A program made the position numbers and the translations under genes. A DNA stretch of 64,000 nt from an uncultured bacterium (GTDB lineage Bacteria; Bacillota_I; Bacilli_A; RFN20; CAG-826): NCBI GenBank assembly GCA_949291375.1, contig CASEVI010000003.1, positions 100,137 through 164,136 of the forward strand, written 5' to 3'. Shown piece by piece: positions 26,147-35,514 of this stretch. How positions within the stretch are numbered: position 1 is the first letter of the stretch; every line of letters begins with the position of its first letter. The notes beneath the pieces are model-generated. The model made no database searches. It had not been told where the DNA came from and saw only the letters and a program-made list of their open reading frames with translations.

Positions 26147-26498
26147 AAATTCTATCTAAAAGTATTTCCGCTTGTTCAAGAGATGTTGAAATTTTTAAAC
26201 CTTTAAATTCAATCATGACTATAGAATGATCGAAACGAGTAAACCTTTTTTTATATTTTTGCTCATCGCTAAGTAGATTAACTGTGACATCATTGTCTTT
26301 TATTAAAATATCATCGTAATTATCAAAATTTGATACATTAATAAAATTTCCACTTAAGTTGTTATAAGCATTAACCCAATCTCTCAATGTTTCTCTAGAA
26401 ATGTTTTTTTCTCTAGCAAATTCGCTAACTGTTTTCCCTGAAAGTCTATATTCTTTCACGGTATTAAATCTTTGTTGGTCTGTATAAAATTTTCCCAT
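26133..26498 (-). CDS. tnpA: IS66 TnpA-like helix-turn-helix protein
   Basis: 121 residues. The N-terminal HTH (residues 8-50: V-K-E-Y-R-L-S-G-K-T-V-S-E-F-A-R-E-K-N-I-S) likely binds the IS ends. A variable C-terminal half follows, ending S-L-E-Q-A-E-I-L-L-D. First gene of the IS, preceded by a good GGAGG site. Confidence 0.8.
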   Translation of the reverse strand: MGKFYTDQQRFNTVKEYRLSGKTVSEFAREKNISRETLRDWVNAYNNLSGNFINVSNFDNYDDILIKDNDVTVNLLSDEQKYKKRFTRFDHSIVMIEFKGLKISTSLEQAEILLDRIYEHL

Positions 26499-26570
26499 TT
26501 GAATTTCCTCCGCAATAATATCATAGGAAAATCAGAAAATTTAAAAAGTGTGGATATCTTTTACTTTTAC

Positions 26571-26612
26571 CGCTAATTTATTTTTACCGTAAAGTAAAAG
26601 ATATCCACCATC
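26571..26612 (+). repeat. 42-bp direct repeat, right copy
   Basis: Exact copy of 23949-23990, abutting the right IS66 end. Confidence 0.85.
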
Positions 26613-26937
26613 ATTATTTTTAAGATTTTAAATATTTTTATTTTTAGACTACAAAGTTTTATTTTTTTATTATGTGTTAAGGAAAAACAAAGATTATTTA
26701 AAATAGTAATTTTTCAAAGAATAGAAATAAAAATTACTTTTTGATATCAATTATTTCACATGAAATCGGATTCGAAAGAAAAATGTTTCGAATTAAACTT
26801 TTTAAAAAATAAACCTAAACTTTTTTTAAAAGGACGTGAATATTATTCTCTTGTCACATCATTCTTGTATGTTACTAGGGTTGGGATTCCAATTATTATA
26901 AAAATCCCATTTTTATAATATATTTATTTGTAAAGTA
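26613..26937 (+). other. 325-bp gene-free region with hairpins, possible small RNA
   Basis: No credible coding frame. Plus-strand hairpins: AGTAATTTTT/AAAAATTACT followed by T5 (about 26705-26743), ATTCGAAA/TTTCGAAT (about 26769-26794), and a terminator-like TGGGATT/AATCCCA followed by T5 (about 26881-26916). The last looks like the end of a plus-strand transcript although no plus-strand gene lies near. It could hold an unrecognised RNA or only the 3' end of the DUF3137 gene read from the other side. Confidence 0.4.
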
Positions 26938-27891
26938 TTATTTATTTAAATCTAATGCTTTAAAAAAATCTAGAGGTAGTTCAAATTGTTTTTTCATTCT
27001 TAAATACTCTTTTTCATCAAATTGCTTATCAATATTTAACCCATAAATAATTGGATGTATTTTTAAGAAAACATAAACCTTATTTTTATTAAAAATAATA
27101 GAAAAATTATTATAACTATTAGCTGCAAGTTTTTTATCTTTTAAAGATTTAAATAAATTTGATAAGCCAATAATTGTTTTTGGAGAAATTACTTTAAAAG
27201 CAAATAATTTATCATTAGAAAAGACATCAAACATATCATTAAATTCATTAGATTCATATCTAACTTTTTCTAAAAAATTACCATTAATATTTATAGAATT
27301 TTCTCCAATATTTTTAGTAAAACGAATATATAAAATAGTATTTTCAATATTATTACCTTTAAAAATATTTGAATCTTTTAAATCAAAAATAATAATAGTT
27401 CCATCTATAGGCACGCTAGAAATTTTGGACCCATTTTTATCTGTTACAACTTGGCTATATTGAAAATTAAAATTTGAAAAATAAAACATTTTTGAATCTA
27501 TCTTACCTTCAAAAGATTTTTCAAAACTATAACATAATGGTTTCTCCAAAATTAAATTATCATCAAATAATTCAATATTAAAATATTTATTATTAAATTT
27601 TGAATATTCTGGATAAATCTCCTTAATCGCTCTTTTTTCGATATAAATTAATAATTTAATATATTTATTGTCGTTATTTTCAAAACTCAAAGCAAAAGTA
27701 ATAATCGATAAAACAATAATCGCAATTCCTAAATAAAGAAAAAAATTATCGAACGGATTATATTTATCTAAATAAATATTTAAAATAAAAAATATAAGAC
27801 CGATTAAAAGAACGAAAAAACTAATAATAGTAAATAAGTCTTTTTTAAATTTAAATTTTTTTCTTTCTTTTTCTACTTTTTTAAATATCAC
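26938..27891 (-). CDS. DUF3137 membrane protein
   Basis: 317 residues, starting at GTG 27891 overlapping the upstream TGA stop. Two membrane helices at residues about 20-70, then a cytoplasmic domain with G-T-I-I-I-F-D-L and a repeated beta pattern typical of DUF3137. Function unknown in the family. Co-transcribed with the DUF1275 gene. Confidence 0.65.
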   Translation of the reverse strand: MIFKKVEKERKKFKFKKDLFTIISFFVLLIGLIFFILNIYLDKYNPFDNFFLYLGIAIIVLSIITFALSFENNDNKYIKLLIYIEKRAIKEIYPEYSKFNNKYFNIELFDDNLILEKPLCYSFEKSFEGKIDSKMFYFSNFNFQYSQVVTDKNGSKISSVPIDGTIIIFDLKDSNIFKGNNIENTILYIRFTKNIGENSININGNFLEKVRYESNEFNDMFDVFSNDKLFAFKVISPKTIIGLSNLFKSLKDKKLAANSYNNFSIIFNKNKVYVFLKIHPIIYGLNIDKQFDEKEYLRMKKQFELPLDFFKALDLNK

Positions 27892-28652
27892 TCTTTAATT
27901 TTACCATCTATTGAAATAAAAGGTTTGATTTTATAGCATAAAACTAAATTAACTATAAGTAATAAGATTGTTATTAGATAAATGAAATTTTGATTAAATT
28001 CAAAATTTCTAATATTTATAGAAAATAGCTGATCTTTAAATGATAAAAAGGTAAAAGATAAAGCAACTCCAACAATAAAAGAAATAATTGTTGTTAAATA
28101 AGATTCAAATTTTTTTAATTCAACTTTGTTATGTTCTTCTTCATATTTAAAAAATAAAGAAGTTACCATTCTTATATTATTTGTCATCATTGTCGGAACA
28201 AAAACAATATCATTAAAATACGTAAAAGTATTTAATAAAACTATTCCAAAAAATGTATTAACAAATATTGATAATAAATTTGAAAAATTGAACCCTTCAT
28301 AAATAAGATCTCTAGGAATAAAAAGATATAAAAAACTTAAAATTAGTAATAAAACTATTGAAAAAGTGTTATATGATATGTGCTTTTTTATAATAATTCT
28401 TTTTTTTAGAAATAGAATTAAAAGAATTCCAAAAATAAAAATGATTAAGGAAATTAATGGATATATATAAGAATAACGATTCCCATTAAAAGCATTATAA
28501 AAAATTGAAATAAGATTTCCTGTTTGCATAAATGTAAACATTCCATCATTAAAATAAGATAACGCTTCAATTAATCCGCCAATAAAAGCAAAGTTTATAA
28601 AAACGAATATGTATTTTAAATAAATATTTCTTTTTATTTTTTTATTTTCCAT
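27888..28652 (-). CDS. DUF1275 (YoaK-like) membrane protein
   Basis: 254 residues with six membrane segments. The family marks are the repeated A-L-S-Y-F-N-D-G-x-F-T-F-M-Q-T-G-N and T-Y-F-N-D-I-V-F-V-P-T-M-M-T-N-N. Role unknown; a transporter is suspected. It ends with TGA (27888-27890), showing that UGA is a stop in normal genes here, unlike in the phage fragment at 59.2-60.7 kb. Confidence 0.75.
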   Translation of the reverse strand: MENKKIKRNIYLKYIFVFINFAFIGGLIEALSYFNDGMFTFMQTGNLISIFYNAFNGNRYSYIYPLISLIIFIFGILLILFLKKRIIIKKHISYNTFSIVLLLILSFLYLFIPRDLIYEGFNFSNLLSIFVNTFFGIVLLNTFTYFNDIVFVPTMMTNNIRMVTSLFFKYEEEHNKVELKKFESYLTTIISFIVGVALSFTFLSFKDQLFSINIRNFEFNQNFIYLITILLLIVNLVLCYKIKPFISIDGKIKE

Positions 28653-28662
28653 AAATATTTCT

Positions 28663-29322
28663 TTAATTAATTAATGAATCTATAAATTCTTTTAATTCGG
28701 CAAAAGTATTTACGACTTTAAAATTATTATTTTCTTTAAGGACATTCTTGCTTTTTTCATCTACATACATTCCTACACTACAAATTTTAACATCTACCTC
28801 TTTGCAAGAATTAATATCGTTTAAAGTGTCTCCAAAGTAAATAAGTTGATCATTAGTTAATGAATAATCTTTTTCGAGTTTTTTAAAACTATCGGGTTTA
28901 TTTACCCCATAAAAAGACCCACAGTAAATATCATCAAAAATATCTTCTAAATTAAAATACTTTAAAGAAATTAATGTCGAATCTTTACTTCTTCCGGTTA
29001 CTAAAAATAATTTGAAGCCTTTATCTTTAATACTTTTTAATAATTCTAAATATTCTTTATCAAATCCATCTTTAAAAAGTTTTTCCTCTAATAATTCATA
29101 TTCTTCTAAATAATATTTAAAAGCTAAAGCAGCTTTTTCTTTATTTTTCATTAATCTATAAAAAACGCCTTCTTCATCTGGACCATAATTAGAAATTACT
29201 TCTTCTATGCTTACTTTTTTCCCCATTACTTTTTCATATCCTTTAAAGAAGGAGCCAACAACTAAATAGTCGCTATTTAATAAAGTATTGTCGAAATCGA
29301 AAACAAATGCTTTAATATTCAT
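28663..29322 (-). CDS. HAD-family phosphatase (phosphoglycolate phosphatase-like)
   Basis: 219 residues from ATG 29322 (M-N-I-K-A-F-V-F-D-F-D-N), behind GGGGAT; the open upstream part is Lys-rich and not part of the family. Motifs: D-F-D-N-T-L (nucleophile), V-T-G-R-S, N-K-P-D-S, F-G-D-T-L-N-D. Helical cap domain at residues about 16-85. A small-molecule phosphatase; substrate unknown. Confidence 0.85.
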   Translation of the reverse strand: MNIKAFVFDFDNTLLNSDYLVVGSFFKGYEKVMGKKVSIEEVISNYGPDEEGVFYRLMKNKEKAALAFKYYLEEYELLEEKLFKDGFDKEYLELLKSIKDKGFKLFLVTGRSKDSTLISLKYFNLEDIFDDIYCGSFYGVNKPDSFKKLEKDYSLTNDQLIYFGDTLNDINSCKEVDVKICSVGMYVDEKSKNVLKENNNFKVVNTFAELKEFIDSLIN

Positions 29323-29449
29323 ATTTATCCCCATTTTTTTCTTGATTTTTACTTTCTTTTTCTTTATATTATTAAGCGTACGTAGAAAGAAAAAGCGTCC
29401 GCTCTTCACCAGATCTATCGAATAGATTGGTAAATGCTACAAAATTATA

Positions 29450-29540
29450 ACACTTATATTATGATTTTTAACGGACGAATTTCTATTGTCCGTTTTTATT
29501 TTCTAAAAACGATTAATGCTATTTAAGGAGGTATTGAAGT
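29450..29540 (+). promoter_or_regulatory. Leader of infC-rpmI-rplT with attenuator hairpin
   Basis: A TATTAT -10 near 29458 is followed by hairpin AACGGAC/GTCCGTT (29470-29494) and T5, then 45 nt to a strong AAGGAGG. An intrinsic hairpin so close to the start of the message suggests premature termination control. Feedback by L20 on this operon is known in Bacilli; that this leader does it is inference. Confidence 0.55.
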
Positions 29541-30101
29541 ATAGCTAACAATCAAAACCCTTATCAAGGGAATAAAAATCGCACAAACAAAAATGGCGAT
29601 TTAGTCAATGAGTTTATTCGTTTTCCAGAAGTCCTTGTTATTGGACCAAATGGAGAAAGTCTTGGAAAAATGTCCAAATTCGATGCTTTAAGAAAAGCTG
29701 AAGAATACAATCTTGATTTATTATGCGTAGCACCTAATGCTAAGCCACCAGTCTGTAAAATCTTAAATTATGGTAAATACAGATATGAGTCGCAAAAAAA
29801 AGCAAAAGAGGCTAAGAAAAATCAAAAGATCATTGAAATAAAAGAAATACAATTAACTCCTAAAATTGGCGAGCACGATTTATTAACAAAAGTCAAAGCC
29901 GCACTTAAGTTTTTAGAAGATGGAAACAAGATTAAAGTTGGAGTTCGTTTTAAAGGAAGAGAATTATCTCACGTTGAAGTTGGGGAAGCTGTTTTAAATA
30001 AATTCCTCGAATTAACAAAGGATAGCGCTTCCGTTGATAAAGCTCCTACTCTTGATGGAAAATGGCTAACAGCTGTTTTATCAAGCAAAGTCAAAAAGTA
30101 G
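29541..30101 (+). CDS. infC: Translation initiation factor IF-3, AUA start
   Basis: 186 residues. The reading frame reaches upstream past the first ATG (29670) through N-terminal IF-3 sequence (L-V-N-E-F-I-R-F-P-E-V-L-V-I-G) to ATA at 29541, 8 nt after AAGGAGGT; a TGA lies two codons before. IF-3 is known to control its own synthesis through a poor start codon (AUU in E. coli), so AUA fits. It acts on the 30S subunit to check start codons and keep subunits apart. Confidence 0.9.
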   Translation: MANNQNPYQGNKNRTNKNGDLVNEFIRFPEVLVIGPNGESLGKMSKFDALRKAEEYNLDLLCVAPNAKPPVCKILNYGKYRYESQKKAKEAKKNQKIIEIKEIQLTPKIGEHDLLTKVKAALKFLEDGNKIKVGVRFKGRELSHVEVGEAVLNKFLELTKDSASVDKAPTLDGKWLTAVLSSKVKK

Positions 30102-30119
30102 AAAGAAGGAGATAAGAAT

Positions 30120-30314
30120 ATGCCAAAAATGAAAAGTAAAAAAGCTTTAACAAAAAGAGTCCATGTTACTGCTTCTGGCAAGGTTACAAGACATCATGCA
30201 TATGTTTCACACCTCGCACCACACAAGACTCATAAACAAAAAAGACATTTAAGAAAAGCAACTTCAGTTTCAAAATCAGATATGAAGAGACTTAAATATC
30301 TTATTCAAGAATAG
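30120..30314 (+). CDS. rpmI: Ribosomal protein bL35
   Basis: 64 residues, typical M-P-K-M-K-S-K-K-A and [12 protein letters not shown] motifs. Second gene of the infC operon, 18 nt after infC, with an AAGGAG site. Structural protein of the 50S subunit. Confidence 0.95.
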   Translation: MPKMKSKKALTKRVHVTASGKVTRHHAYVSHLAPHKTHKQKRHLRKATSVSKSDMKRLKYLIQE

Positions 30315-30333
30315 TTAAAGAAAGGAGAATTTT

Positions 30334-30684
30334 ATGAGAGTAAAAGGTGGAACAGTTACACATAAGAGAAGAAAAAGAATATTAAAACAAGCTAAAGGTT
30401 TCTTTGGAAGTAAGCATTTACTCTTCAAGACTGCTAAAGAGCAAGTCATGAGAAGTAAAAGATATGCATATATTTCTAGAAAAGACAGAAAAAGTGATTT
30501 TAGAAAATTATGGATTAAAAGAATCAATGCTGCTTGCAGATTAAATGATATTTCTTATTCTAAATTTATGCATGGCTTAAAAGTTGCAAAAATTGACTTA
30601 AATAGAAAAATGCTTTCAGAAATCGCTATTCACGATGAAAAAGGTTTTGCTGAATTAGTTAAAATTGCAAAAAAAGCAAAATAA
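30334..30684 (+). CDS. rplT: Ribosomal protein bL20
   Basis: 116 residues, full length, with A-K-G-F-F-G-S-K and [11 protein letters not shown] 50S assembly protein and, in Bacilli, the known repressor of its own operon. No CGG codons occur in this Arg-rich protein; Arg is written AGA/AGG and rarely CGN. Confidence 0.95.
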   Translation: MRVKGGTVTHKRRKRILKQAKGFFGSKHLLFKTAKEQVMRSKRYAYISRKDRKSDFRKLWIKRINAACRLNDISYSKFMHGLKVAKIDLNRKMLSEIAIHDEKGFAELVKIAKKAK

Positions 30685-30707
30685 GCAAAATATTTTACAT
30701 TTCTAAA

Positions 30708-30738
30708 TAAGCACATTTATAATAAATGTGCTTTTATT
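30708..30738 (+). terminator. Terminator of infC-rpmI-rplT
   Basis: AGCACATTTA/TAAATGTGCT (30710-30732) followed by T-rich sequence. Confidence 0.9.
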
Positions 30739-30756
30739 TTTGGAGGAAATAATAAA

Positions 30757-31245
30757 ATGCTATCAGAAAATTTATCAAAATTGATGATTAATCAAATAAA
30801 TAAAGAATTATATTCTTCATATCTTTATTTATCTATTGCAAACTTTTACGAAGAAAAAGGTTTAAAAGGATTCTCAAATTGGTTTAAAAAACAAGCCGAG
30901 GAAGAAAAAGAACATGCTGAAAAATTTATCGAATATTTACATGATAATAATGAGCATGTTACATTCGAATCAATAGAAGCTCCTAAAAATGAATTTAAAG
31001 ATTATAAAGAACCTTTATCCATTCAAATTGCTCATGAAAAATATGTCACAAGTTTGATTAATGCTTTATATAGACAAGCTCTTGATGATAATGATTATCG
31101 TTCTCTTAATTTCTTAAATTGGTTCATAAATGAACAAGCTGAGGAAGAAAAAACAGCCCAAGATTTATTAACTACTTTTGAATATTTTTCTCAAAATATC
31201 AAAGATATTTACGAATTTAATGAATGTTTGGGATCAAGAAAATAA
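30757..31245 (+). CDS. ftnA: Ferritin (FtnA type)
   Basis: 162 residues, non-haem ferritin. Ferroxidase ligands visible: E-L-Y (Glu17), E-E-E-K-E-H-A-E-K (Glu50/His53), and N-E-Q-A-E-E-E-K (Glu/Gln near 125). It stores iron as ferric mineral in a 24-mer cage. It stands alone with its own GGAGG site after the rplT terminator. Useful to an anaerobe rich in Fe-S enzymes such as the hydrogenase at 39-43 kb. Confidence 0.92.
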   Translation: MLSENLSKLMINQINKELYSSYLYLSIANFYEEKGLKGFSNWFKKQAEEEKEHAEKFIEYLHDNNEHVTFESIEAPKNEFKDYKEPLSIQIAHEKYVTSLINALYRQALDDNDYRSLNFLNWFINEQAEEEKTAQDLLTTFEYFSQNIKDIYEFNECLGSRK

Positions 31246-31248
31246 TAT

Positions 31249-31282
31249 TAAAAGCACCGCTTGCATGTGGTGCTTTTAATTA
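31249..31282. terminator. Shared terminator of ferritin and thiI
   Basis: AAAAGCACC/GGTGCTTTT (31250-31277) between converging genes. Confidence 0.85.
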
Positions 31283-32443
31283 TTCTTTTATAACCTTAAG
31301 TTCAGTATGCTCAATAGCTTCATTAAGTAATGTTTCAAAATCAAATTTCTCTTCTATTTTTAAACATTCACTTATTTTTGGCATCGTTTTAGGTTTTTTA
31401 ATAGGAAATATTGTACAGCAATCTTCATATGGTCTAATGGAAATTTCATATGTATTTATTTTTTTAGCTATAGCAATAATTTCGGTTTTATCATAAGTTG
31501 CTAAAGGACGAATAATCGGATAATTAGTAACTGCGTTTATAGTATTTAAAGATTCTAATGTTTGTGATGCAACTTGTCCGATACTTTCACCATTGCTTAT
31601 TGCAAAAATATGAAGTTTTCTTGCTAATTTTTCGGCTAATCTATACATCATTCTTCTCATAATAGTGACTTCATATCCTTCAAAAGAATGATTATAAATT
31701 TCTTCTTGAATTTTAGTAAATGGAACAATATATAAATTAATCTTATTTTGATAGATATTTAAAGATCTTAAAATATCTTCAAGCTTATATATAACTGCAA
31801 CAGAAGTATATGGAGGAGAAGCAAAATGAATGAAAGAAAGTTCTACTCCTCTTTTCATTAAAAGATAAGAAGCAACAGGAGAATCAATCCCGCCTGAAAG
31901 CATCATTAAACTTCTTCCAATAGCTCCTTTTGGATAACCGCCCATTCCTTTGATAGTTTCAAAAAACATATAAGCTCCATCATCTCTAATTTCTATTGAA
32001 AGTAAGATATCAGGGTTGTGTACATCTACTTTTAAAGACGTATTTTTTAAAATTTTAGAAGCGATTTCACGATTAATTTCATCGCTAACATAAGGATAAG
32101 ATTTATCAATTCTTCTTGTTTTGACTTTAAAAGTTTTACCGACTTCTTTTTTTATTTCTTCTAAAGCAATATCTTTTAAATTTTCTAAATCGCAATCTTT
32201 TATTTTCTTAGCAAGAGAAAAAGAGTACATACCACTAATTTCTTTTAGTATTTCGATTAAATTTGGAATTTCTTCCTTTAAATCTAAATAAATGTGGTCA
32301 TGTCTTTTTCTCATTTCGTAAGAATTTTCATATTCTTTTAAATGATTATTAATTGAAGAAGCAAGACGATTAATAAAATCTTTCTTGTTTTTTCCTTTAG
32401 TAGACATTTCTCCAAAACGAACAATAATAGTATTAAATTCCAT
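31280..32443 (-). CDS. thiI: tRNA 4-thiouridine / thiamine sulfur transferase ThiI
   Basis: 387 residues: N-terminal ferredoxin-like and THUMP domains, then PP-loop S-G-G-I-D-S-P at about 185. No C-terminal rhodanese domain, as usual in Bacilli. It makes s4U8 in tRNA using sulfur from the desulfurase encoded directly upstream (2 nt away). The pair plus ezrA is a conserved Bacilli block. Confidence 0.93.
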   Translation of the reverse strand: MEFNTIIVRFGEMSTKGKNKKDFINRLASSINNHLKEYENSYEMRKRHDHIYLDLKEEIPNLIEILKEISGMYSFSLAKKIKDCDLENLKDIALEEIKKEVGKTFKVKTRRIDKSYPYVSDEINREIASKILKNTSLKVDVHNPDILLSIEIRDDGAYMFFETIKGMGGYPKGAIGRSLMMLSGGIDSPVASYLLMKRGVELSFIHFASPPYTSVAVIYKLEDILRSLNIYQNKINLYIVPFTKIQEEIYNHSFEGYEVTIMRRMMYRLAEKLARKLHIFAISNGESIGQVASQTLESLNTINAVTNYPIIRPLATYDKTEIIAIAKKINTYEISIRPYEDCCTIFPIKKPKTMPKISECLKIEEKFDFETLLNEAIEHTELKVIKE

Positions 32444-32445
32444 AA

Positions 32446-33588
32446 TTACTTACCTTTTATAGTGCTTAGAAGTTCTTTTAATGTTTTTACGAAAATATTA
32501 ATTTCTTCTAAGTTGTTATATTTAGAAAAAGAAATTCTAATTGAGTTAGAAGCTTCTTTTTCATTTTTTGTTAATTCATAAATTACGTGTGAAATAACCT
32601 TTAATTTAGAAGAGCAAGAAGACTTTGTAGAGACATAAATTTCTTTATTTGACAAAGCTTCAACAACTATACTAGATTCTTTGCTTAAAGTCGATAAATT
32701 TAGAATAAACGGGCAATGCTTTTTAAATTCATCATGAACTTTAATCCCTTCAATTTTATTTAATTCTTTTAAAGCAAAATCAAATAATGATTTTATATAA
32801 GTATAATTTTTATCAAAATCTCTAATATATTTTTGAATTATAAAAGAGAAAGAGTGAATTAATGGATAAGATAATGTCCCACTTCGTAAATTAAACTCTT
32901 GGCCACCACCATAAACAAGTGGTTCTAATTCGATTTTTCTCGATTTTATCAAAGCGCCAATACCTTTTATTCCGTGAATTTTATATGAAGAAATAGTAAA
33001 CATATCAAAAAGAGAGCAATTAACTTTTTCCTTCCCAATAGTTTGGGCTAAATCACTATGAAAAACTACTTTTTTATTGTTCGATTTATTAATGACATCT
33101 TTTATCTCTTCTAAATTTAAAACACACCCGCACTCATTATTTACATGCATTAAAGAAACGAGGATTGTATCATCTCTTAAAACACTTTTAAAATAATCTA
33201 AATCTATAGTTCCATTTGATTTTACATCCAGATAAGTTACTTCAAAACCTTCGTTTTCTAATTCTTTAAAAACATTTAAAACCGAAGGATGTTCTATTTT
33301 AGAAGTAATTAAATGCTTTCCTTTGTTTTTATTTTTACGAGCATATCCTAAAATAGCTAAGTTGTTTGATTCGGTAGCACCGCTTGTAAAAATAACATCA
33401 TAAATCGATGGATTTATTTTTAGAGCATTTAAAATATCTCTTTTAAAATTAACAATATCATAATTTTCTTTCATTCCAAAACCATTTAAAGATGATGGAT
33501 TGGCAAAATTATTATTATTATCTTTAATGAAAAGTTTGAGCACTTCTTCATCAACAATTGTGCTTCCAGCATTATCTAAATATATCAT
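32446..33588 (-). CDS. nifZ: Cysteine desulfurase (NifS/IscS-like, ThiI partner)
   Basis: 380 residues, class V PLP enzyme. PLP lysine in S-S-Y-K-I-H-G, S-G-A-T-E-S-N-N near 70, His in H-S-D-L-A-Q-T, and active Cys loop S-T-K-S-S-C-S-S-K. It takes sulfur from cysteine and, by position between ezrA and thiI as in B. subtilis nifZ-thiI, probably feeds tRNA thiolation. A wider role in Fe-S assembly is possible since no other desulfurase is in view. Confidence 0.88.
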   Translation of the reverse strand: MIYLDNAGSTIVDEEVLKLFIKDNNNNFANPSSLNGFGMKENYDIVNFKRDILNALKINPSIYDVIFTSGATESNNLAILGYARKNKNKGKHLITSKIEHPSVLNVFKELENEGFEVTYLDVKSNGTIDLDYFKSVLRDDTILVSLMHVNNECGCVLNLEEIKDVINKSNNKKVVFHSDLAQTIGKEKVNCSLFDMFTISSYKIHGIKGIGALIKSRKIELEPLVYGGGQEFNLRSGTLSYPLIHSFSFIIQKYIRDFDKNYTYIKSLFDFALKELNKIEGIKVHDEFKKHCPFILNLSTLSKESSIVVEALSNKEIYVSTKSSCSSKLKVISHVIYELTKNEKEASNSIRISFSKYNNLEEINIFVKTLKELLSTIKGK

Positions 33589-33590
33589 AA

Positions 33591-35327
33591 TTATCTAGAA
33601 ACCTTATCTTTATCTTCGATACGATTAATAATTGTTTCGCTCATATCATAAGCGGACTTATATTCACCATTAAAGAATAATGATTCAGCTTGAGTTAATA
33701 AATTATGAACATCAGCAAATTTCATTCTATCTCTATTAATTAACATAATATTATCAATTGATAATAATCGATAAGAAGACAAGGAATCAACTTCAGAAAA
33801 AACTTTCAAACATAATTCTTCTAATTTATTCACTAAATCATCTAGTTTAATAACATCAATAGGCAATGTTTTTAAAGTAATAGAAACTTCATCCATCAAA
33901 GAATATGCATTGTTAATATCTTCATTAAATTTTATCTCAACTGATTCGTTATTAAATTCTCTAAGAATTGCCTCACATTTTTTTAATTTTAAATAACGAT
34001 TATTGATAAGTTCATAAGCTTTATCTGTATCAGATTTTAACGAAGAAAGATATTTTGAATATTCGTCATAATGTGTTTTGCAATCCTCTACCCCTTTTTT
34101 TAGATCATTAATTTTATTTAAAAGATCTGTATAATAAGTTTTTTCAAGTCCGTGTACAAAGAAATCTACTCTTCTTTTAAACTTTGATAAAGTGTCAAGT
34201 TCATCTGATAAATTCTTTAATTTTTCTTGATTTGCATCATCGATAATATAATATTTTTCAAAATCAGGAATCGAATTGTTGAGTTTAATAATATCCTTTT
34301 CTAAAAGAGTATAAGAAACCATTACATCATGGTAAACATCATTGAATTTATTTCTAGCATCTTCTTCTGAATCCATTCCTGAATCTAAACGAGTTAAAAT
34401 ATTATGTAATGCTTCAATTTTTTCTCCAGCACCATTAATTTTTAATTCTTTAAAATTATTTCTTAAAGAAACTAAAACATTTTTAATGTTTTCCATTTCA
34501 TCTTCAACATTTAAATGTCTTAAAGGTAATTCACTTAAAACTAATGCGTGATATTTATCTAAAACTTTCCCCATTTCTTTAGGAACAATATCATTAACTT
34601 CTCCTAAATATGATGGCATCACTTCTAGTATTTTTTTAAGTTCGGTTAATACTTTTGCAAGAGTTGGTAAAAGTTCTTTTGCTTCATCATATTGAGCGGT
34701 ATCAACAAAATCTTCAAATTTAGTAAATCTTTTATCAATATTAACAAAAACCTTATCAAATTGTTCTTGAAGTGGAGATAATGAATCATAAACTTTTTCA
34801 TATAAAGATTTAACTTCTCTATATTTATCTTTTAGCATTAAAGAATCTTTACGACAATCTTCTTCTGGACGAATAACGACTTCTAAGTCTTTATTTAATT
34901 CATTTACAGATTTTTCATAATCGGTAAAAAAATGAATATTATCGGAATAAATTTTTTTATATCCTTTAACATTTTTATCTTCAACATAAACAGCTAAAGC
35001 GTTTAATAAATCAGCGACATTTGCATCTTTTTCATCTTTAATTTCATTAAAACGATTTAAATATTCATTATAAACATCAATATAAAGAAGATTTATTTGA
35101 GAGATTGATTCTAATCTTGAAAGATATTGAGAATCTTGAATCATTAATAAAGAGTTTAAATATTTATATTTTTTATTTAATTCATTAAAAGATTTTCTAA
35201 TTCTCATTCTTGAAAATATGAATGCCTCTAATAAAGAAAAAATTATGACAAGCGCTAAAACAGCGATAATTGCAATTACTATAATTATAAAAGTTAAACT
35301 ATCTAATCCTAAAATTTCACCATTCAT
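33591..35327 (-). CDS. ezrA: Septation ring formation regulator EzrA
   Basis: 578 residues: one N-terminal membrane helix (about 12-34) followed by spectrin-like helical repeats to the end, the EzrA plan. It binds FtsZ and controls Z-ring position and wall enzymes in Bacilli. Its neighbours (desulfurase, thiI, and rpsD nearby) match the B. subtilis order, supporting the call. Its presence argues for a dividing, probably walled bacillus rather than a classical mycoplasma. Confidence 0.85.
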   Translation of the reverse strand: MNGEILGLDSLTFIIIVIAIIAVLALVIIFSLLEAFIFSRMRIRKSFNELNKKYKYLNSLLMIQDSQYLSRLESISQINLLYIDVYNEYLNRFNEIKDEKDANVADLLNALAVYVEDKNVKGYKKIYSDNIHFFTDYEKSVNELNKDLEVVIRPEEDCRKDSLMLKDKYREVKSLYEKVYDSLSPLQEQFDKVFVNIDKRFTKFEDFVDTAQYDEAKELLPTLAKVLTELKKILEVMPSYLGEVNDIVPKEMGKVLDKYHALVLSELPLRHLNVEDEMENIKNVLVSLRNNFKELKINGAGEKIEALHNILTRLDSGMDSEEDARNKFNDVYHDVMVSYTLLEKDIIKLNNSIPDFEKYYIIDDANQEKLKNLSDELDTLSKFKRRVDFFVHGLEKTYYTDLLNKINDLKKGVEDCKTHYDEYSKYLSSLKSDTDKAYELINNRYLKLKKCEAILREFNNESVEIKFNEDINNAYSLMDEVSITLKTLPIDVIKLDDLVNKLEELCLKVFSEVDSLSSYRLLSIDNIMLINRDRMKFADVHNLLTQAESLFFNGEYKSAYDMSETIINRIEDKDKVSR

Positions 35328-35514
35328 ATGTTTTTAACCTCAAACATTATTTTATTATAAATAGCAATTATTTTCTATTAAATTTATTGATATTTTAGAC
35401 ATATTTTCTAAGCAAGTTAAATGCCATAGATTTTTTAAAATTAGAAAAGTATATTTTTATACAAAGTATAAAAATATTAGAAGACAAATTTTGATTTATC
35501 AATTATAATAAAGG

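Larger units (their letters stand above)
23991..26570 (-). mobile_element. IS66-family insertion sequence, decayed
   Basis: A 2580-bp element with 21-bp perfect terminal inverted repeats beginning GTAA (23991-24011 and 26550-26570), the rule for IS66. Gene order tnpA-tnpB-tnpC reads on the minus strand. tnpC is frameshifted, so this copy is probably not self-mobile. It lies downstream of tRNA-Arg between 42-bp direct repeats. A small hairpin (24030-24050, CCAGGAA/TTCCTGG) lies inside the left end. Confidence 0.85.

Noticed and set aside
27888..27890. UGA as Trp across the whole genome
   Set aside because: Normal genes end with UGA here and at 46167, and no intact chromosomal gene needs UGA readthrough; only the phage fragment does.
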